DNA of 64,000 nt from PCRC01 sp040384665 (GTDB lineage Bacteria; Pseudomonadota; Gammaproteobacteria; Burkholderiales; Burkholderiaceae_C). The translations under genes and the position numbers were made by a program. How positions within the stretch are numbered: the first letter of the stretch is position 1; the number at the start of each line of letters is the position of its first letter. The DNA lies in the NCBI GenBank assembly GCA_040384665.1, contig JAZKIY010000008.1:62001-126000 (forward strand), in the 5' to 3' direction. Shown one piece after another: positions 27,601 through 36,122 of the stretch. A model generated the notes under the pieces. It saw only the letters and a list, made by a program, of their open reading frames with translations, did no database searches and was not told where the DNA came from.

Positions 27601-28071
27601 ATGACCGGGCGTGGGCCCTGTACCGCTTACGTGGCCCTGGGGTCCAACCTGGGCGATGGCGTGGCCCATTTGCAGCAGGCCATCCGGTCTCTGGCCAACT
27701 GGCCAAATCTGACGTTGGGTCGGCAGTCGTCGTTCTACCGCACCGCCCCGGTGGACGCCGACGGGCCCGACTACACCAATGCGGTGGTGGCGATTACCAC
27801 CCCCCTGACCGCGCCAGACCTGCTGCAGGTGCTGCAGGCCATAGAGCACCTGCACGGCCGCACCCGCGCCTACCGCAACGCACCCCGCACGCTGGACCTG
27901 GACCTGCTGCTGTACGGCGACGGTCAGATCGACAGCCCGCAGCTGGTGGTGCCGCACCCACGGATGGCGCTGCGGGCCTTTGTGCTGGTGCCGCTGGCCG
28001 AGATTGCCCCGTCGCGCGTGTCGGCTGCGCAGCTGGGCGCCGTGCAAGAACAGACCATCACCAAGCTGTAG
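27601..28071 (+). CDS. folK: 2-amino-4-hydroxy-6-hydroxymethyldihydropteridine pyrophosphokinase
   Basis: 156 residues. Transfers pyrophosphate from ATP to 6-hydroxymethyldihydropterin in folate synthesis. Conserved AYVALGSNLGD, the substrate loop with SSFYRTAPV, and RNAPRTLDLDLLLYGD with the Mg-binding Asp pair. The ATG at 27601 is 22 bases after pcnB; longer in-frame sequence lies inside pcnB. pcnB-folK is a common proteobacterial pair. Confidence 0.95.
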   Translation: MTGRGPCTAYVALGSNLGDGVAHLQQAIRSLANWPNLTLGRQSSFYRTAPVDADGPDYTNAVVAITTPLTAPDLLQVLQAIEHLHGRTRAYRNAPRTLDLDLLLYGDGQIDSPQLVVPHPRMALRAFVLVPLAEIAPSRVSAAQLGAVQEQTITKL

Positions 28072-28162
28072 GCCGCGGCGGTGAGGTGACCACAGGGCAC
28101 GGTTACACTCCGCGCAGTCACAAAAAAGTCATTCGTTTGACACACATTCAAAGGAGCGCACC

Positions 28163-28810
28163 ATGCTGTTTGGCAAGCTGATGCCGCGTGAGGGCAATTT
28201 CTTCGAGATGTTCAACCAGCATGCGGACCGCATCGTGGAAGCGGCCCGTGCGTTCTCGCAACTGGTGGCGAACTACAACGACCCGCACCTGCGCGAACAG
28301 TACAACCGCGACGTGGACAATGCCGAGCGCGCGGCCGACCGGATCACCCACGACGTCAACAAGGCGTTGCACAAAACCTTCATCACGCCGATCGACCGCG
28401 AGCAGATCCACTCGCTGATCAACACCATGGACGACGTCGCCGACCTGATTCAGGACTCGGCCGAGACCATGGCGCTGTACGACGTGCGCTACATGACCGA
28501 CGAGATCAAGCGCCTGACCGACCTGAGCCTGAAGTGTTGCGAGCGCCTGAAGGACGCGGTGGCCTTGCTGGCCAAGCTGAGCGATCCTGGCACGGCCGAA
28601 GCCGCGCTCAAGACCTGCGAGGAGATCGACCGTCTGGAGTCTGACGCCGACCGTGTGATGCGCTCGGCCATGAGCAAGCTGTTCCGCGAAGAGCCCGATG
28701 TGCGCGAGCTGATCAAGCTCAAGGCCATCTACGAACTGCTCGAAACCATCACCGACCGGTGCGAAGACGTGGCCAACTTGATCGAGGGCATCATCCTCGA
28801 AAATTCCTGA
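28163..28810 (+). CDS. DUF47/PhoU-like protein, Pit accessory
   Basis: 215 residues, all helical, with PhoU-type metal-site motifs: EMFNQHADRIVEAARAF near the start, AERAADRITHDVNKALHKT and CEEIDRLESDADRVMRSA. DUF47 proteins sit beside low-affinity phosphate transporters and probably modulate them. AAGGAG precedes the ATG, and the pit gene begins 10 bases after the stop. Confidence 0.9.
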   Translation: MLFGKLMPREGNFFEMFNQHADRIVEAARAFSQLVANYNDPHLREQYNRDVDNAERAADRITHDVNKALHKTFITPIDREQIHSLINTMDDVADLIQDSAETMALYDVRYMTDEIKRLTDLSLKCCERLKDAVALLAKLSDPGTAEAALKTCEEIDRLESDADRVMRSAMSKLFREEPDVRELIKLKAIYELLETITDRCEDVANLIEGIILENS

Positions 28811-28820
28811 GCCTGCGCCC

Positions 28821-29831
28821 ATGGACAACGTACAAGTCGCCCTCTGGGTGGTGGTGATGCTGGTGTTTCTGGCACTGGCGTTCGACTTCATGAACGGCTT
28901 TCACGACGCCGCCAATTCGATCGCCACGGTGGTGTCCACCGGTGTGCTGAAGCCGGGGCAGGCGGTGCTGTTTGCCGCCTTCTTCAATTTTGTTGCAATT
29001 TTCGTGTTCCATCTGAGCGTGGCGGCCACCGTGGGCAAGGGCATCGTCCAGCCCGGGGTGGTGGATGTGCACGTGGTGTTTGGTGCATTGGTTGGCGCCA
29101 TCACCTGGAACATCCTGACCTGGTACTACGGCATTCCCAGCAGTTCGTCGCACGCGCTGATTGGCGGCATTGTGGGTGCGGTCATGGCCAAGACCGGTGC
29201 CGGTGCACTGGTGGCCAGCGGCATCCTGAAAACGGTGGCCTTCATCTTCATTTCACCGCTGCTCGGTTTCCTGCTCGGCTCGCTGATGATGTTGCTGGTG
29301 GCCTGGCTGTTCCGGCGTGCGACCCCGTCGCGGGTGGACAGCTGGTTCCGGCGCCTGCAACTGGTGTCTGCCGGTGCTTACAGCCTGGGCCATGGTGGCA
29401 ACGACGCACAGAAAACCATCGGCATCATCTGGCTGCTGCTGATCGCCACCGGCTACGCGGCGGTGGAGGACAAGTCGCCACCGCTGTGGACCATCATCAG
29501 CTGCTACGTGGCGATTGCCGCAGGCACCATGTTCGGTGGCTGGCGCATCGTCAAGACCATGGGCCAGCGCATCACCAAGCTCAAGCCGGTGGGCGGTTTC
29601 TGTGCCGAAACCGGCGGCGCCATCACCTTGTTCATGGCCACCGTGCTGGGCATCCCGGTGTCCACCACCCACACCATCACCGGCGCCATTGTGGGCGTGG
29701 GCTCCTCACGCCGTGCCAGCGCGGTGCGTTGGGGGGTGGCGGGGAACATTGTTTGGGCCTGGATTTTCACCATCCCGGCCAGCGCCTTCGTGGCCGCCAT
29801 CGCTTACTGGGCCAGCCTCACGCTGTTCTGA
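28821..29831 (+). CDS. pit: Inorganic phosphate transporter (PiT family)
   Basis: 336 residues, about 10 transmembrane segments. Signature repeats FDFMNGFHDAANSIATVV and GHGGNDAQKTIG mark the two inverted halves of PiT-family symporters; WYYGIPSSSSHALIGG and GIPVSTTHTITGAIVG are also present. Takes up (metal-)phosphate with protons. Co-transcribed with the DUF47 gene. It is the short bacterial form, lacking the long central loop of E. coli PitA. Confidence 0.93.
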   Translation: MDNVQVALWVVVMLVFLALAFDFMNGFHDAANSIATVVSTGVLKPGQAVLFAAFFNFVAIFVFHLSVAATVGKGIVQPGVVDVHVVFGALVGAITWNILTWYYGIPSSSSHALIGGIVGAVMAKTGAGALVASGILKTVAFIFISPLLGFLLGSLMMLLVAWLFRRATPSRVDSWFRRLQLVSAGAYSLGHGGNDAQKTIGIIWLLLIATGYAAVEDKSPPLWTIISCYVAIAAGTMFGGWRIVKTMGQRITKLKPVGGFCAETGGAITLFMATVLGIPVSTTHTITGAIVGVGSSRRASAVRWGVAGNIVWAWIFTIPASAFVAAIAYWASLTLF

Positions 29832-29859
29832 GCACGTTGACGCACTGAACAGCGTCGCG

Positions 29860-31548
29860 TCAGTTGCTCTTGGCCGTGGTGCGCTTGGCGGCAGGTTTTT
29901 GCGCCATGCGGGGCTTCGCAGCCTGGCTGCTGCTGGTGCGTTTGCCCGCTGTGGCCGTTGCTGTGCGGGGTGTGGACTTGGCGCTGGCCGACACCGTCTT
30001 GGTGCTGGCGCGGCGGACCGTGCTGCGTGCCTGTTGCGGCAAAAACAGCACCACCGCCTGACCCGCCTTCAGGGTGGCGCTGGCACTGATCTTGTTCCAT
30101 TCGGCAATGTTGGCCACCGTCACCTTGTGGCGCTGCGCCAGGCTGGCGAGCGTGTCTTTTTTGCCGGCCTTGGTGACCACACGGCGCAGCACGATCTCGG
30201 GTGCCAGGGCCAGTTGCCCGTTGTCGGCCACCTGGCTGGACACGTCAGTGTTGACGCTGTGGCCGCGTGTCACCAGCAGGGTCGAGCCGGCCTTGATCAG
30301 GTAGCGGGGCGGGATGCTGTTGACCTCGCGCAGGCTGGTTTCGGTCATGCCCACGCGCTTGGCGGCGTCGGCCACTTTCATGGTGCTTGGAGCGGTCCAG
30401 GCGGTCCAGCTGGCGGTGTTGCCGGCGTTGTGCGCCTGCAGGTTGCGGCGGAACACCTCGGCGTTGTCCCAGGGCAGCAGGACGTGGGGTGTGCCGGAGG
30501 CAAAAATCACCGGTCGGTGGGCCGATGAGTTGAGCGCCTTGAAGTCGGCCAGCGGCACTTTCGCGAGTTCGGCGGCCAGCTTCACGTCGATGTCACGGGT
30601 CAGTTCCACGCGCTGGAAGTAGGGGTGGTTTTCAATCGCCGGCAGGTCCACCTTGAGCGACTCCGGGTTGGCCACAATGTTTTTCACCGCCTGAAGTTTG
30701 GGCACGTACTGCTGGGTTTCCAGTGGCATGGTCAGGTCGGTGTAGGCGGTGCCCAGGCCGGCACGCCGGTTCTTGGCAATTGCCCGGCCGACACTGCCTT
30801 CGCCCCAGTTGTAGGCCGCGAGCGCAAGATGCCAGTCGCCAAACATGCCGTGCAGTTTTTGCAGGTAGTCCAGCGCCGCGCGGGTGGAGGCGAGCACGTC
30901 GCGCCGGTCGTCGCGGAACACGTTCTGTTTGAGGTCAAAGTCGCGCCCGGTGCTGGGGATGAACTGCCACATGCCGGCGGCCTTGGCGCTGGACACAGCC
31001 TGTGGGTTGAAGGCGCTTTCAATGAAGGGCAGCAGCGCCAGTTCGGTGGGCATGTTGCGGCGTTCCAGTTCTTCGACCACATGGAACAGGTACTTGCGCG
31101 AGCGGTCCGTCATGCGAACGATGTAGTCGGGCCGGGTGGCGTACCACTGCTCCTGGTTGCGCACCAGCTCGCTGTCGAGGTTGGGCATCGCAAAGCCACG
31201 GCGGATGCGGGCCCACAGGTCGGCCGGTGGTTGTACCGCCGCCACCTCGGAGTTGCCCGCGTCGCCGGGGATGATGGGTTTCAGCGGGTCGGTGGCGACC
31301 TTCTCAGGGGCCGCTGTCGGTGGCGCAGCGGGCAGGGGCAGCGCCTCAATGGCGCTGCTGTTCAGGCTGGGCGATGCCACGGGCTGGGCATTCACCACAG
31401 CCGGTGGACGCTGTACCGGACGGATCACATTGACATTGCTGGCGCTGGGCGGCGGGGTGCTCGGTCCGGCGAGCGGGAAGGGGGTGGCGCAGCCAGCCAG
31501 CAGTGCGGCGCCGAGGCACAGGCCTGCGGCCAGGGTCAGTTGGTTCAT
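29860..31548 (-). CDS. mltD: Membrane-bound lytic murein transglycosylase D-like protein
   Basis: 562 residues. Lipobox ALLAGC near residue 20, a Pro/Ala-rich linker, then an SLT domain (about 120-270) with catalytic Glu177 in LLPFIESAFNP, GMWQFIPSTGRDFDL and ALAAYNWGEGSV. Two LysM-like segments follow (about 365-415 and 440-490, the latter DTLASLAQRHKVTVANIAEW), and a Ser/Thr/Arg/Lys-rich tail ends the protein. Cleaves peptidoglycan glycan strands from the outer membrane. The ATG at 31548 overlaps the gloB stop (ATGA). Confidence 0.93.
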   Translation of the reverse strand: MNQLTLAAGLCLGAALLAGCATPFPLAGPSTPPPSASNVNVIRPVQRPPAVVNAQPVASPSLNSSAIEALPLPAAPPTAAPEKVATDPLKPIIPGDAGNSEVAAVQPPADLWARIRRGFAMPNLDSELVRNQEQWYATRPDYIVRMTDRSRKYLFHVVEELERRNMPTELALLPFIESAFNPQAVSSAKAAGMWQFIPSTGRDFDLKQNVFRDDRRDVLASTRAALDYLQKLHGMFGDWHLALAAYNWGEGSVGRAIAKNRRAGLGTAYTDLTMPLETQQYVPKLQAVKNIVANPESLKVDLPAIENHPYFQRVELTRDIDVKLAAELAKVPLADFKALNSSAHRPVIFASGTPHVLLPWDNAEVFRRNLQAHNAGNTASWTAWTAPSTMKVADAAKRVGMTETSLREVNSIPPRYLIKAGSTLLVTRGHSVNTDVSSQVADNGQLALAPEIVLRRVVTKAGKKDTLASLAQRHKVTVANIAEWNKISASATLKAGQAVVLFLPQQARSTVRRASTKTVSASAKSTPRTATATAGKRTSSSQAAKPRMAQKPAAKRTTAKSN

Positions 31549-32315
31549 CGGAATTGGTTCTTCCATTCGCGCAGGGCGGCAAAGTCGCTCACATCGTTGT
31601 GGGCGGTGGGGTCAAAGCGGCGGGCTGAGGCTTTGACCGTGGCTTGCCGGCTGCGCAAAAAAGGGTTGATCTGCCGTTCGAGCGCAATCGATGACGGCAG
31701 GGTGGGGCGCTGGTCAGACCGCAAGGCCTGGCAGCGGGCGTGGTAAGCGTGCAGTTCGGCGTTGTCAGTGTCAACGGCCAGCGCAAACTTCAGGTTGGAC
31801 AGGGTGTACTCGTGGGTACAGCATACCCGGGTGTCGCCCGGCAGTGCGGCCAGTTTGTCGAGCGAGGCCAGCATCTGCGCCGGGGTGCCTTCAAACAGCC
31901 GGCCACAGCCGCCCGAAAACAGCGTGTCGCCGCAGAACAGCAGCGGTGCGCCGTCCCACGCCGGGCAGATGTAGGCGATGTGGCCTGCGGTGTGGCCAGG
32001 CACATCCAGCACCGAAAACGCCAGTCCCAGGGCGTGGACGGTGTCGCCCTCGACCAACCGTGTCAGGGGTTCTGGCATGCGTTCGCTGGCGGGCCCATAC
32101 ACGGCGGCGCCGGTGTCGTTGCGCAGCGTGTCCACGCCGCCGGTGTGGTCCGGGTGGTGGTGGGTCAGTAGAATCGAATCCAGTTGCAGGCGGTGCTGCG
32201 CCAGAAAGGCCAGCACCGGTTGCGCATCGCCCGGGTCAACCACCAACGCACGCTGACCGTCGTGCAACAGCCAGACGTAGTTGTCGGTGAAGGCAGGCAG
32301 CGGAATCAGATTCAT
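31545..32315 (-). CDS. gloB: Hydroxyacylglutathione hydrolase (glyoxalase II)
   Basis: 256 residues, usual length. Metallo-beta-lactamase fold with the binuclear metal motif THHHPDHTGG, later His in PGHTAGH, FCGDTLFSGGCGRLFEG and CTHEYTLSNLKFA. Hydrolyses S-lactoylglutathione in methylglyoxal detoxification. The start codon overlaps that of the divergent methyltransferase (shared CATG at 32313-32316). A good promoter lies so close that the mRNA should be nearly leaderless. Confidence 0.96.
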   Translation of the reverse strand: MNLIPLPAFTDNYVWLLHDGQRALVVDPGDAQPVLAFLAQHRLQLDSILLTHHHPDHTGGVDTLRNDTGAAVYGPASERMPEPLTRLVEGDTVHALGLAFSVLDVPGHTAGHIAYICPAWDGAPLLFCGDTLFSGGCGRLFEGTPAQMLASLDKLAALPGDTRVCCTHEYTLSNLKFALAVDTDNAELHAYHARCQALRSDQRPTLPSSIALERQINPFLRSRQATVKASARRFDPTAHNDVSDFAALREWKNQFR

Positions 32316-33093
32316 GGGCCCACAAATTATAGGTTTGCACGATTGGCTTCAAACCCCGCCTGGCCGTTACCTGCTGGCGTGGGAGCAGGCCGAGTTTGAC
32401 CGCACCGTGGCCGACCTGTTTGGTTACCACGCGCTTCAGCTTGGTTTGCCTGAATTGGCCGGCCTGCAGGCCAACCGCATGTCGCACCGCTGGCTGGCGG
32501 TGCCCGAGGCCGGTCAGGTCGCGCTGCCGACCCTGGTCACCGACCCGTGTGCCTTGCCATTTCCCGAGAACAGCCTGGACCTGATCCTGCTGCCGCACAC
32601 GCTGGAGCTGAGCCCCGACCCGCACGCCGCGTTGCGCGAGGTGCACCGTGTGCTGGTGCCCGAGGGCCGGGTGGTCATCAGCTGCCTGAACCCGGGCAGC
32701 CTGTGGGGCTTCAAGCAGCGGCGGGCACAGCTGTACCGGCACCTGGGGTTTGGCCAGTTGTTCCTTCCGGAAGCGGGCGAATTCATTGCCTATTGGCGAC
32801 TGCGCGACTGGCTGCGTCTGCTGGGCTTTGAGGTGGAAACCGCCCGCTTTGGCTGCTACCGCCCGGCACTGCGCACCGACAAGTGGCTGGACCGCTTCGC
32901 ATGGATGGACCGCGCTGGCGACCGCTGGTGGCCCATTTTTGGCGCGGTGACTTTTGTGGTGGGTGTGAAAAAAGTGCATGGCATGCGCCTGCTGAGCCCG
33001 CCCTGGAAAGTCCGAAAAAACATGGCTGCGGCCCCGGTCCCGGTGGCCAGCCCGGCACAGAATGCAAGAAAAACGAACCATGAACCCGATTGA
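32314..33093 (+). CDS. Class I SAM-dependent methyltransferase
   Basis: 259 residues. Methyltransf_11-like: LHDWLQTPPGRYLLAWEQ at the N-terminus, then LPFPENSLDLILLPHTLELS and HAALREVHRVLVPEGRVVIS, matching motifs around the SAM site. The classical glycine-rich motif I is weak. Located between gloB and rnhA, a common betaproteobacterial order (gloB, methyltransferase, rnhA, dnaQ). The ATG at 32314 overlaps the divergent gloB start; a TTG at 32332 is an alternative. The end overlaps rnhA by 14 bases. Confidence 0.82.
   Translation: MGPQIIGLHDWLQTPPGRYLLAWEQAEFDRTVADLFGYHALQLGLPELAGLQANRMSHRWLAVPEAGQVALPTLVTDPCALPFPENSLDLILLPHTLELSPDPHAALREVHRVLVPEGRVVISCLNPGSLWGFKQRRAQLYRHLGFGQLFLPEAGEFIAYWRLRDWLRLLGFEVETARFGCYRPALRTDKWLDRFAWMDRAGDRWWPIFGAVTFVVGVKKVHGMRLLSPPWKVRKNMAAAPVPVASPAQNARKTNHEPD
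32326..32353 (-). promoter_or_regulatory. Sigma-70 promoter for gloB predicting a near-leaderless mRNA
   Basis: On the minus strand TTTGAA (32353-32348), a 16-base spacer and a perfect TATAAT (32331-32326). Only 10 bases separate the -10 box from the gloB ATG, so transcription would start about 3-5 bases before it. Confidence 0.6.
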
Positions 33094-33529
33094 GATTTAC
33101 ACCGATGGCGCCTGCAAAGGCAACCCGGGGCCCGGTGGCTGGGGCGTGCTGCTCAAGTCCGGTGGCACCGAAAAAGAACTTTTTGGCGGGGAACTGCAAA
33201 CCACCAACAACCGCATGGAACTGCTGGCGGTGATCGAGGCGCTGAGCGCGCTCAAGCGCCCCTGCCAGGTGACGCTCTACCTCGACAGCGAGTACGTGCG
33301 CAAAGGCATCACCGAATGGATCAACGGCTGGAAAGCCCGGGGCTGGCGCACGGCCGCCAAGCAGCCGGTGAAGAACGTTGACCTCTGGCAGCGGCTGGAC
33401 GCAGTGGTCAGCAGCAACGGCCATGTGATCGACTGGCGCTGGGTCAAAGGCCATGCGGGTGACCCCGGCAACGAACGTGCCGACGCGCTGGCCAACCGTG
33501 GTGTGGCGCTGGCGCTGGGGCAGCGCTGA
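33080..33529 (+). CDS. rnhA: Ribonuclease HI
   Basis: 149 residues. Degrades RNA in RNA-DNA hybrids. Active-site residues are seen in IYTDGACKGNPGPGGWG (Asp), NNRMELLAVIEAL (Glu), LYLDSEYVRKGI (Asp) and GNERADALAN (Asp), with the VKGHAGDPGN flap His. Includes the basic protrusion typical of type 1 enzymes (WKARGWRTAAKQPVKN). The ATG at 33080 lies inside the end of the methyltransferase gene, suggesting coupled translation. Confidence 0.97.
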   Translation: MNPIEIYTDGACKGNPGPGGWGVLLKSGGTEKELFGGELQTTNNRMELLAVIEALSALKRPCQVTLYLDSEYVRKGITEWINGWKARGWRTAAKQPVKNVDLWQRLDAVVSSNGHVIDWRWVKGHAGDPGNERADALANRGVALALGQR

Positions 33530-33579
33530 CCGCTACGCACGGACCCTGCCGATGGGGTTGTGCCGTGTTGCTCCGAGAC

Positions 33580-34734
33580 CTATTTCTGCAGATTGCCGCT
33601 GGCGTTGATGATGGTCAGGTCGACGCCACCCCAGCCCTTGCGGGCCTGGGGGCCGTAGCTCACGTACAGGCCCCCCATGTTGAACTCGCCCAGTGAACGC
33701 AACGCGGCCAGCAGGCTGGCCCGGGTCACTTCCGTGCCGCAGCGGCGCACGGCTTCTGCCGCGATGCGGGCACCCAGGTAGCCCTCCAGGCTGGCGAACG
33801 AGAGCGGCTCGTTCGGTGCATAGGTCGACATGGCCTTCTGGTACTCGGTGATGGCAGGCCGGGACGGCATGAACGGGTAGGGGATGGCCTGGCTCAGCAC
33901 AATGCCGCGTGCCTTGTCTGCACCTGCTGCTTTCACCACCTCGCCATGCAGCAGCACCGACAGCCCGTAAATCTGGGTTGTTCCACCGGGCGCGGCGCGC
34001 ACGGCCTTGATGAACTCCGTGGCCGGTGCACCGGCGGCCAGCAGCAGTATGGCCTTGGGCCGGTGGGCAGAGATGGCTTCCACCGCCGCCTTGACGGTGT
34101 CGGCGATGGCGTCCGGGTTGAAGCTGACCACCGAGCGTGACACCACATTGACGCCGGCATCGGCCGCCCGTTTGGCCGCCAGTTCGGTCAGTGGCGGCCC
34201 GAAGGCGATATTCATGTTGACGATGGCCAGTGTGTCTTTGTCCCAGCTCTTGGCCTCTTTCAGCAGCGTGTCAATCTCGTCGGCATAACCGCTGCGCAAC
34301 GGGAAAATATTGTCCACTTCGACGATGTTTTTGTCGCCCTGCAGCGGCGCGATCAGCGCCACATTGTTTTTGGCGAAGGCGTTGTCTTTGGCCAGCGCGG
34401 TGATTCCGGCGGTGTTGAGAAAGCCCAGCAGGCCGACGATGGCCGGGTCCTTGAGGAGTTGCCCGGTGAGCTCAACCATTTTCGGTCCCTGCAGACTGTC
34501 GTCCAGTGTGGACAGCTTGAGCTTGTGCCCGTTGACGCCGCCGCGCGCATTGATGGCGTCAAAGCCGGCCATGATGCCCACAATCAACCCGCGGGCGTTG
34601 GTGGCCGAGGCCGGGTTGGTGACCGAGGCCACCTGCCCGAACACCACGTCGGCCGCGTGCAGTTGTGGTGGGGAAAAAAGCACCGCAAGCGCAGCGAAAA
34701 GCAGGCAAACGCCGTTGCCCAGTCTGGTTGACAT
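33580..34734 (-). CDS. ABC transporter periplasmic substrate-binding protein (branched-chain amino acid/amide type)
   Basis: 384 residues. Signal peptide (about 1-27, CLLFAALAVLFSPPQLHAA) followed by a type I periplasmic binding fold of the Peripla_BP_6 group: VVFGQVASVTNPASATN, GIMAGFDAINARGGVNGHKL, and ESLEGYLGARIAAEA-like sequence near the end. No permease or ATPase genes are adjacent, so it may be an orphan binding protein, a frequent situation in this order, or serve a sensor. GAGGAG lies 8 bases before the ATG at 34734. Confidence 0.88.
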   Translation of the reverse strand: MSTRLGNGVCLLFAALAVLFSPPQLHAADVVFGQVASVTNPASATNARGLIVGIMAGFDAINARGGVNGHKLKLSTLDDSLQGPKMVELTGQLLKDPAIVGLLGFLNTAGITALAKDNAFAKNNVALIAPLQGDKNIVEVDNIFPLRSGYADEIDTLLKEAKSWDKDTLAIVNMNIAFGPPLTELAAKRAADAGVNVVSRSVVSFNPDAIADTVKAAVEAISAHRPKAILLLAAGAPATEFIKAVRAAPGGTTQIYGLSVLLHGEVVKAAGADKARGIVLSQAIPYPFMPSRPAITEYQKAMSTYAPNEPLSFASLEGYLGARIAAEAVRRCGTEVTRASLLAALRSLGEFNMGGLYVSYGPQARKGWGGVDLTIINASGNLQK

Positions 34735-34936
34735 GGTTGTCTCCTCTGTTTTTTTTATGAAAGCCACGACACCATAAAGACGAAGCCCTGGTGTGTAAAG
34801 AGCGGTGAAATTCGGGTCGGCCACCTATTCCGGGTCTTTCCTCGGGGACATTGGGCATGCTGGGCTGGCCGCTTGGCTGCTACATTCACCCGAGGCCATA
34901 GCGCGCACACTGTGGCACCTGACCGACACCACCTTC

Positions 34937-36103
34937 ATGGCATCCAGAACCTTCTTCACCGTATTGGCCGCAACCGGCATCGCCGCCGCATCTGGCGTTG
35001 GCTGGTGGCTGCAGTCGCGGCCGCACCCCCCGCAGGAGGTGAGTGGTGGCCCGCAGGCGCAGGCCGCGGTACCGGCCAGGGCCGCCAGCGCGCCGCGCGC
35101 TTCTGGTGTGGAGGTGGCGCTTGTCAAAACTGTGCGCTTGCAGGACGATGTGCAGGCCGTGGGCACGCTGCGTTCGCGCCAGAGCGTGGTGCTGCGCCCG
35201 GAGGTGGCCGGTCGGGTGTTGCAACTCGGTTTCACCGACGGCGCCCGGGTTCGCAAAGGCCAGATGCTGGTGCAGCTCGACGACACACTGCAGAAAGCCG
35301 AGGTCAGCCAGGCCCAGGCCCAGGTGTCCATTGCCCAGGCCAACCACAGGCGCAACCAGGAACTGGTGGCGCAGAATTTTGTGGCCCAGCGGGTGCTGGA
35401 CGAAAGTGCCGCCAATCTGAAAGTGGCCGAGGCCCAACTCGCACTGGCGAACGCCCGGCTCGCGCGCATGCGCATCGTTGCGCCGTTTGATGGCACCTTG
35501 GGCATCCGCACCGTCAACGTGGGCGACTTCGTGCGCGACGGCGCCGACCTGGTGAACCTGGAAGACATTGGCACGATGGTCGTGGACTTCCGCTTGCCGG
35601 AGCGCTTTCAGTCCAAGATCGTGCGCAACCAGATCGCTGATTTGCAACTGGACGCTTTGCCCGACCAACGCTTCAAGGCGCGGATTGAGGCGATCGACCC
35701 CTTGCTCGACGTGAACGGCCGTTCGGTGGCCGTGCGGGCGGTGCTGGCCAACGCCGGGCCGGGGAAGGCGTCCCCGCTGCGGCCCGGCATGTTCGCGCGG
35801 GTGACGGTGGTGTTCTCGGTCAACGAGCAGGCACTGGTGGTGCCGGAAGAAGCCATCGTGCCGCAGGGAGGCCGGCAGTTCGTGGTGCGTGTGGTGAAGG
35901 CCGCAGAAGGCGGCGCGCTGACCTCGAAGCGGCAGGCGGTGCAGCTCGGGCTCCGCCGCGATGGCCAGGTCGAGCTGGTGAGCGGCGTGGCCGAGGGTGA
36001 CACGGTGGTGGTGGCGGGCCAGCAGCGCTTGCAGGCTGACGGCACGCCGGTGAAGGTGGTGACTCTGGCGCAGGCGCCCGCGTCGGCCCCGGTGGGCCGC
36101 TGA
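34937..36103 (+). CDS. RND efflux periplasmic adaptor (membrane fusion protein)
   Basis: 388 residues. One N-terminal transmembrane/signal segment (about 5-22), then the hairpin and lipoyl region with VVLRPEVAGRVLQLGFTDGA and RIVAPFDGTLGIRTVNVGDF, and a beta-barrel/membrane-proximal domain to the end. Links an inner-membrane RND pump to an outer-membrane channel. Pairs with the permease gene 19 bases downstream. No TolC-like gene is present in the window. The start at 34937 opens the signal anchor; longer in-frame sequence upstream is non-coding in character. Confidence 0.92.
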   Translation: MASRTFFTVLAATGIAAASGVGWWLQSRPHPPQEVSGGPQAQAAVPARAASAPRASGVEVALVKTVRLQDDVQAVGTLRSRQSVVLRPEVAGRVLQLGFTDGARVRKGQMLVQLDDTLQKAEVSQAQAQVSIAQANHRRNQELVAQNFVAQRVLDESAANLKVAEAQLALANARLARMRIVAPFDGTLGIRTVNVGDFVRDGADLVNLEDIGTMVVDFRLPERFQSKIVRNQIADLQLDALPDQRFKARIEAIDPLLDVNGRSVAVRAVLANAGPGKASPLRPGMFARVTVVFSVNEQALVVPEEAIVPQGGRQFVVRVVKAAEGGALTSKRQAVQLGLRRDGQVELVSGVAEGDTVVVAGQQRLQADGTPVKVVTLAQAPASAPVGR

Positions 36104-36122
36104 CCTCGTACAGGAGCGCAGC

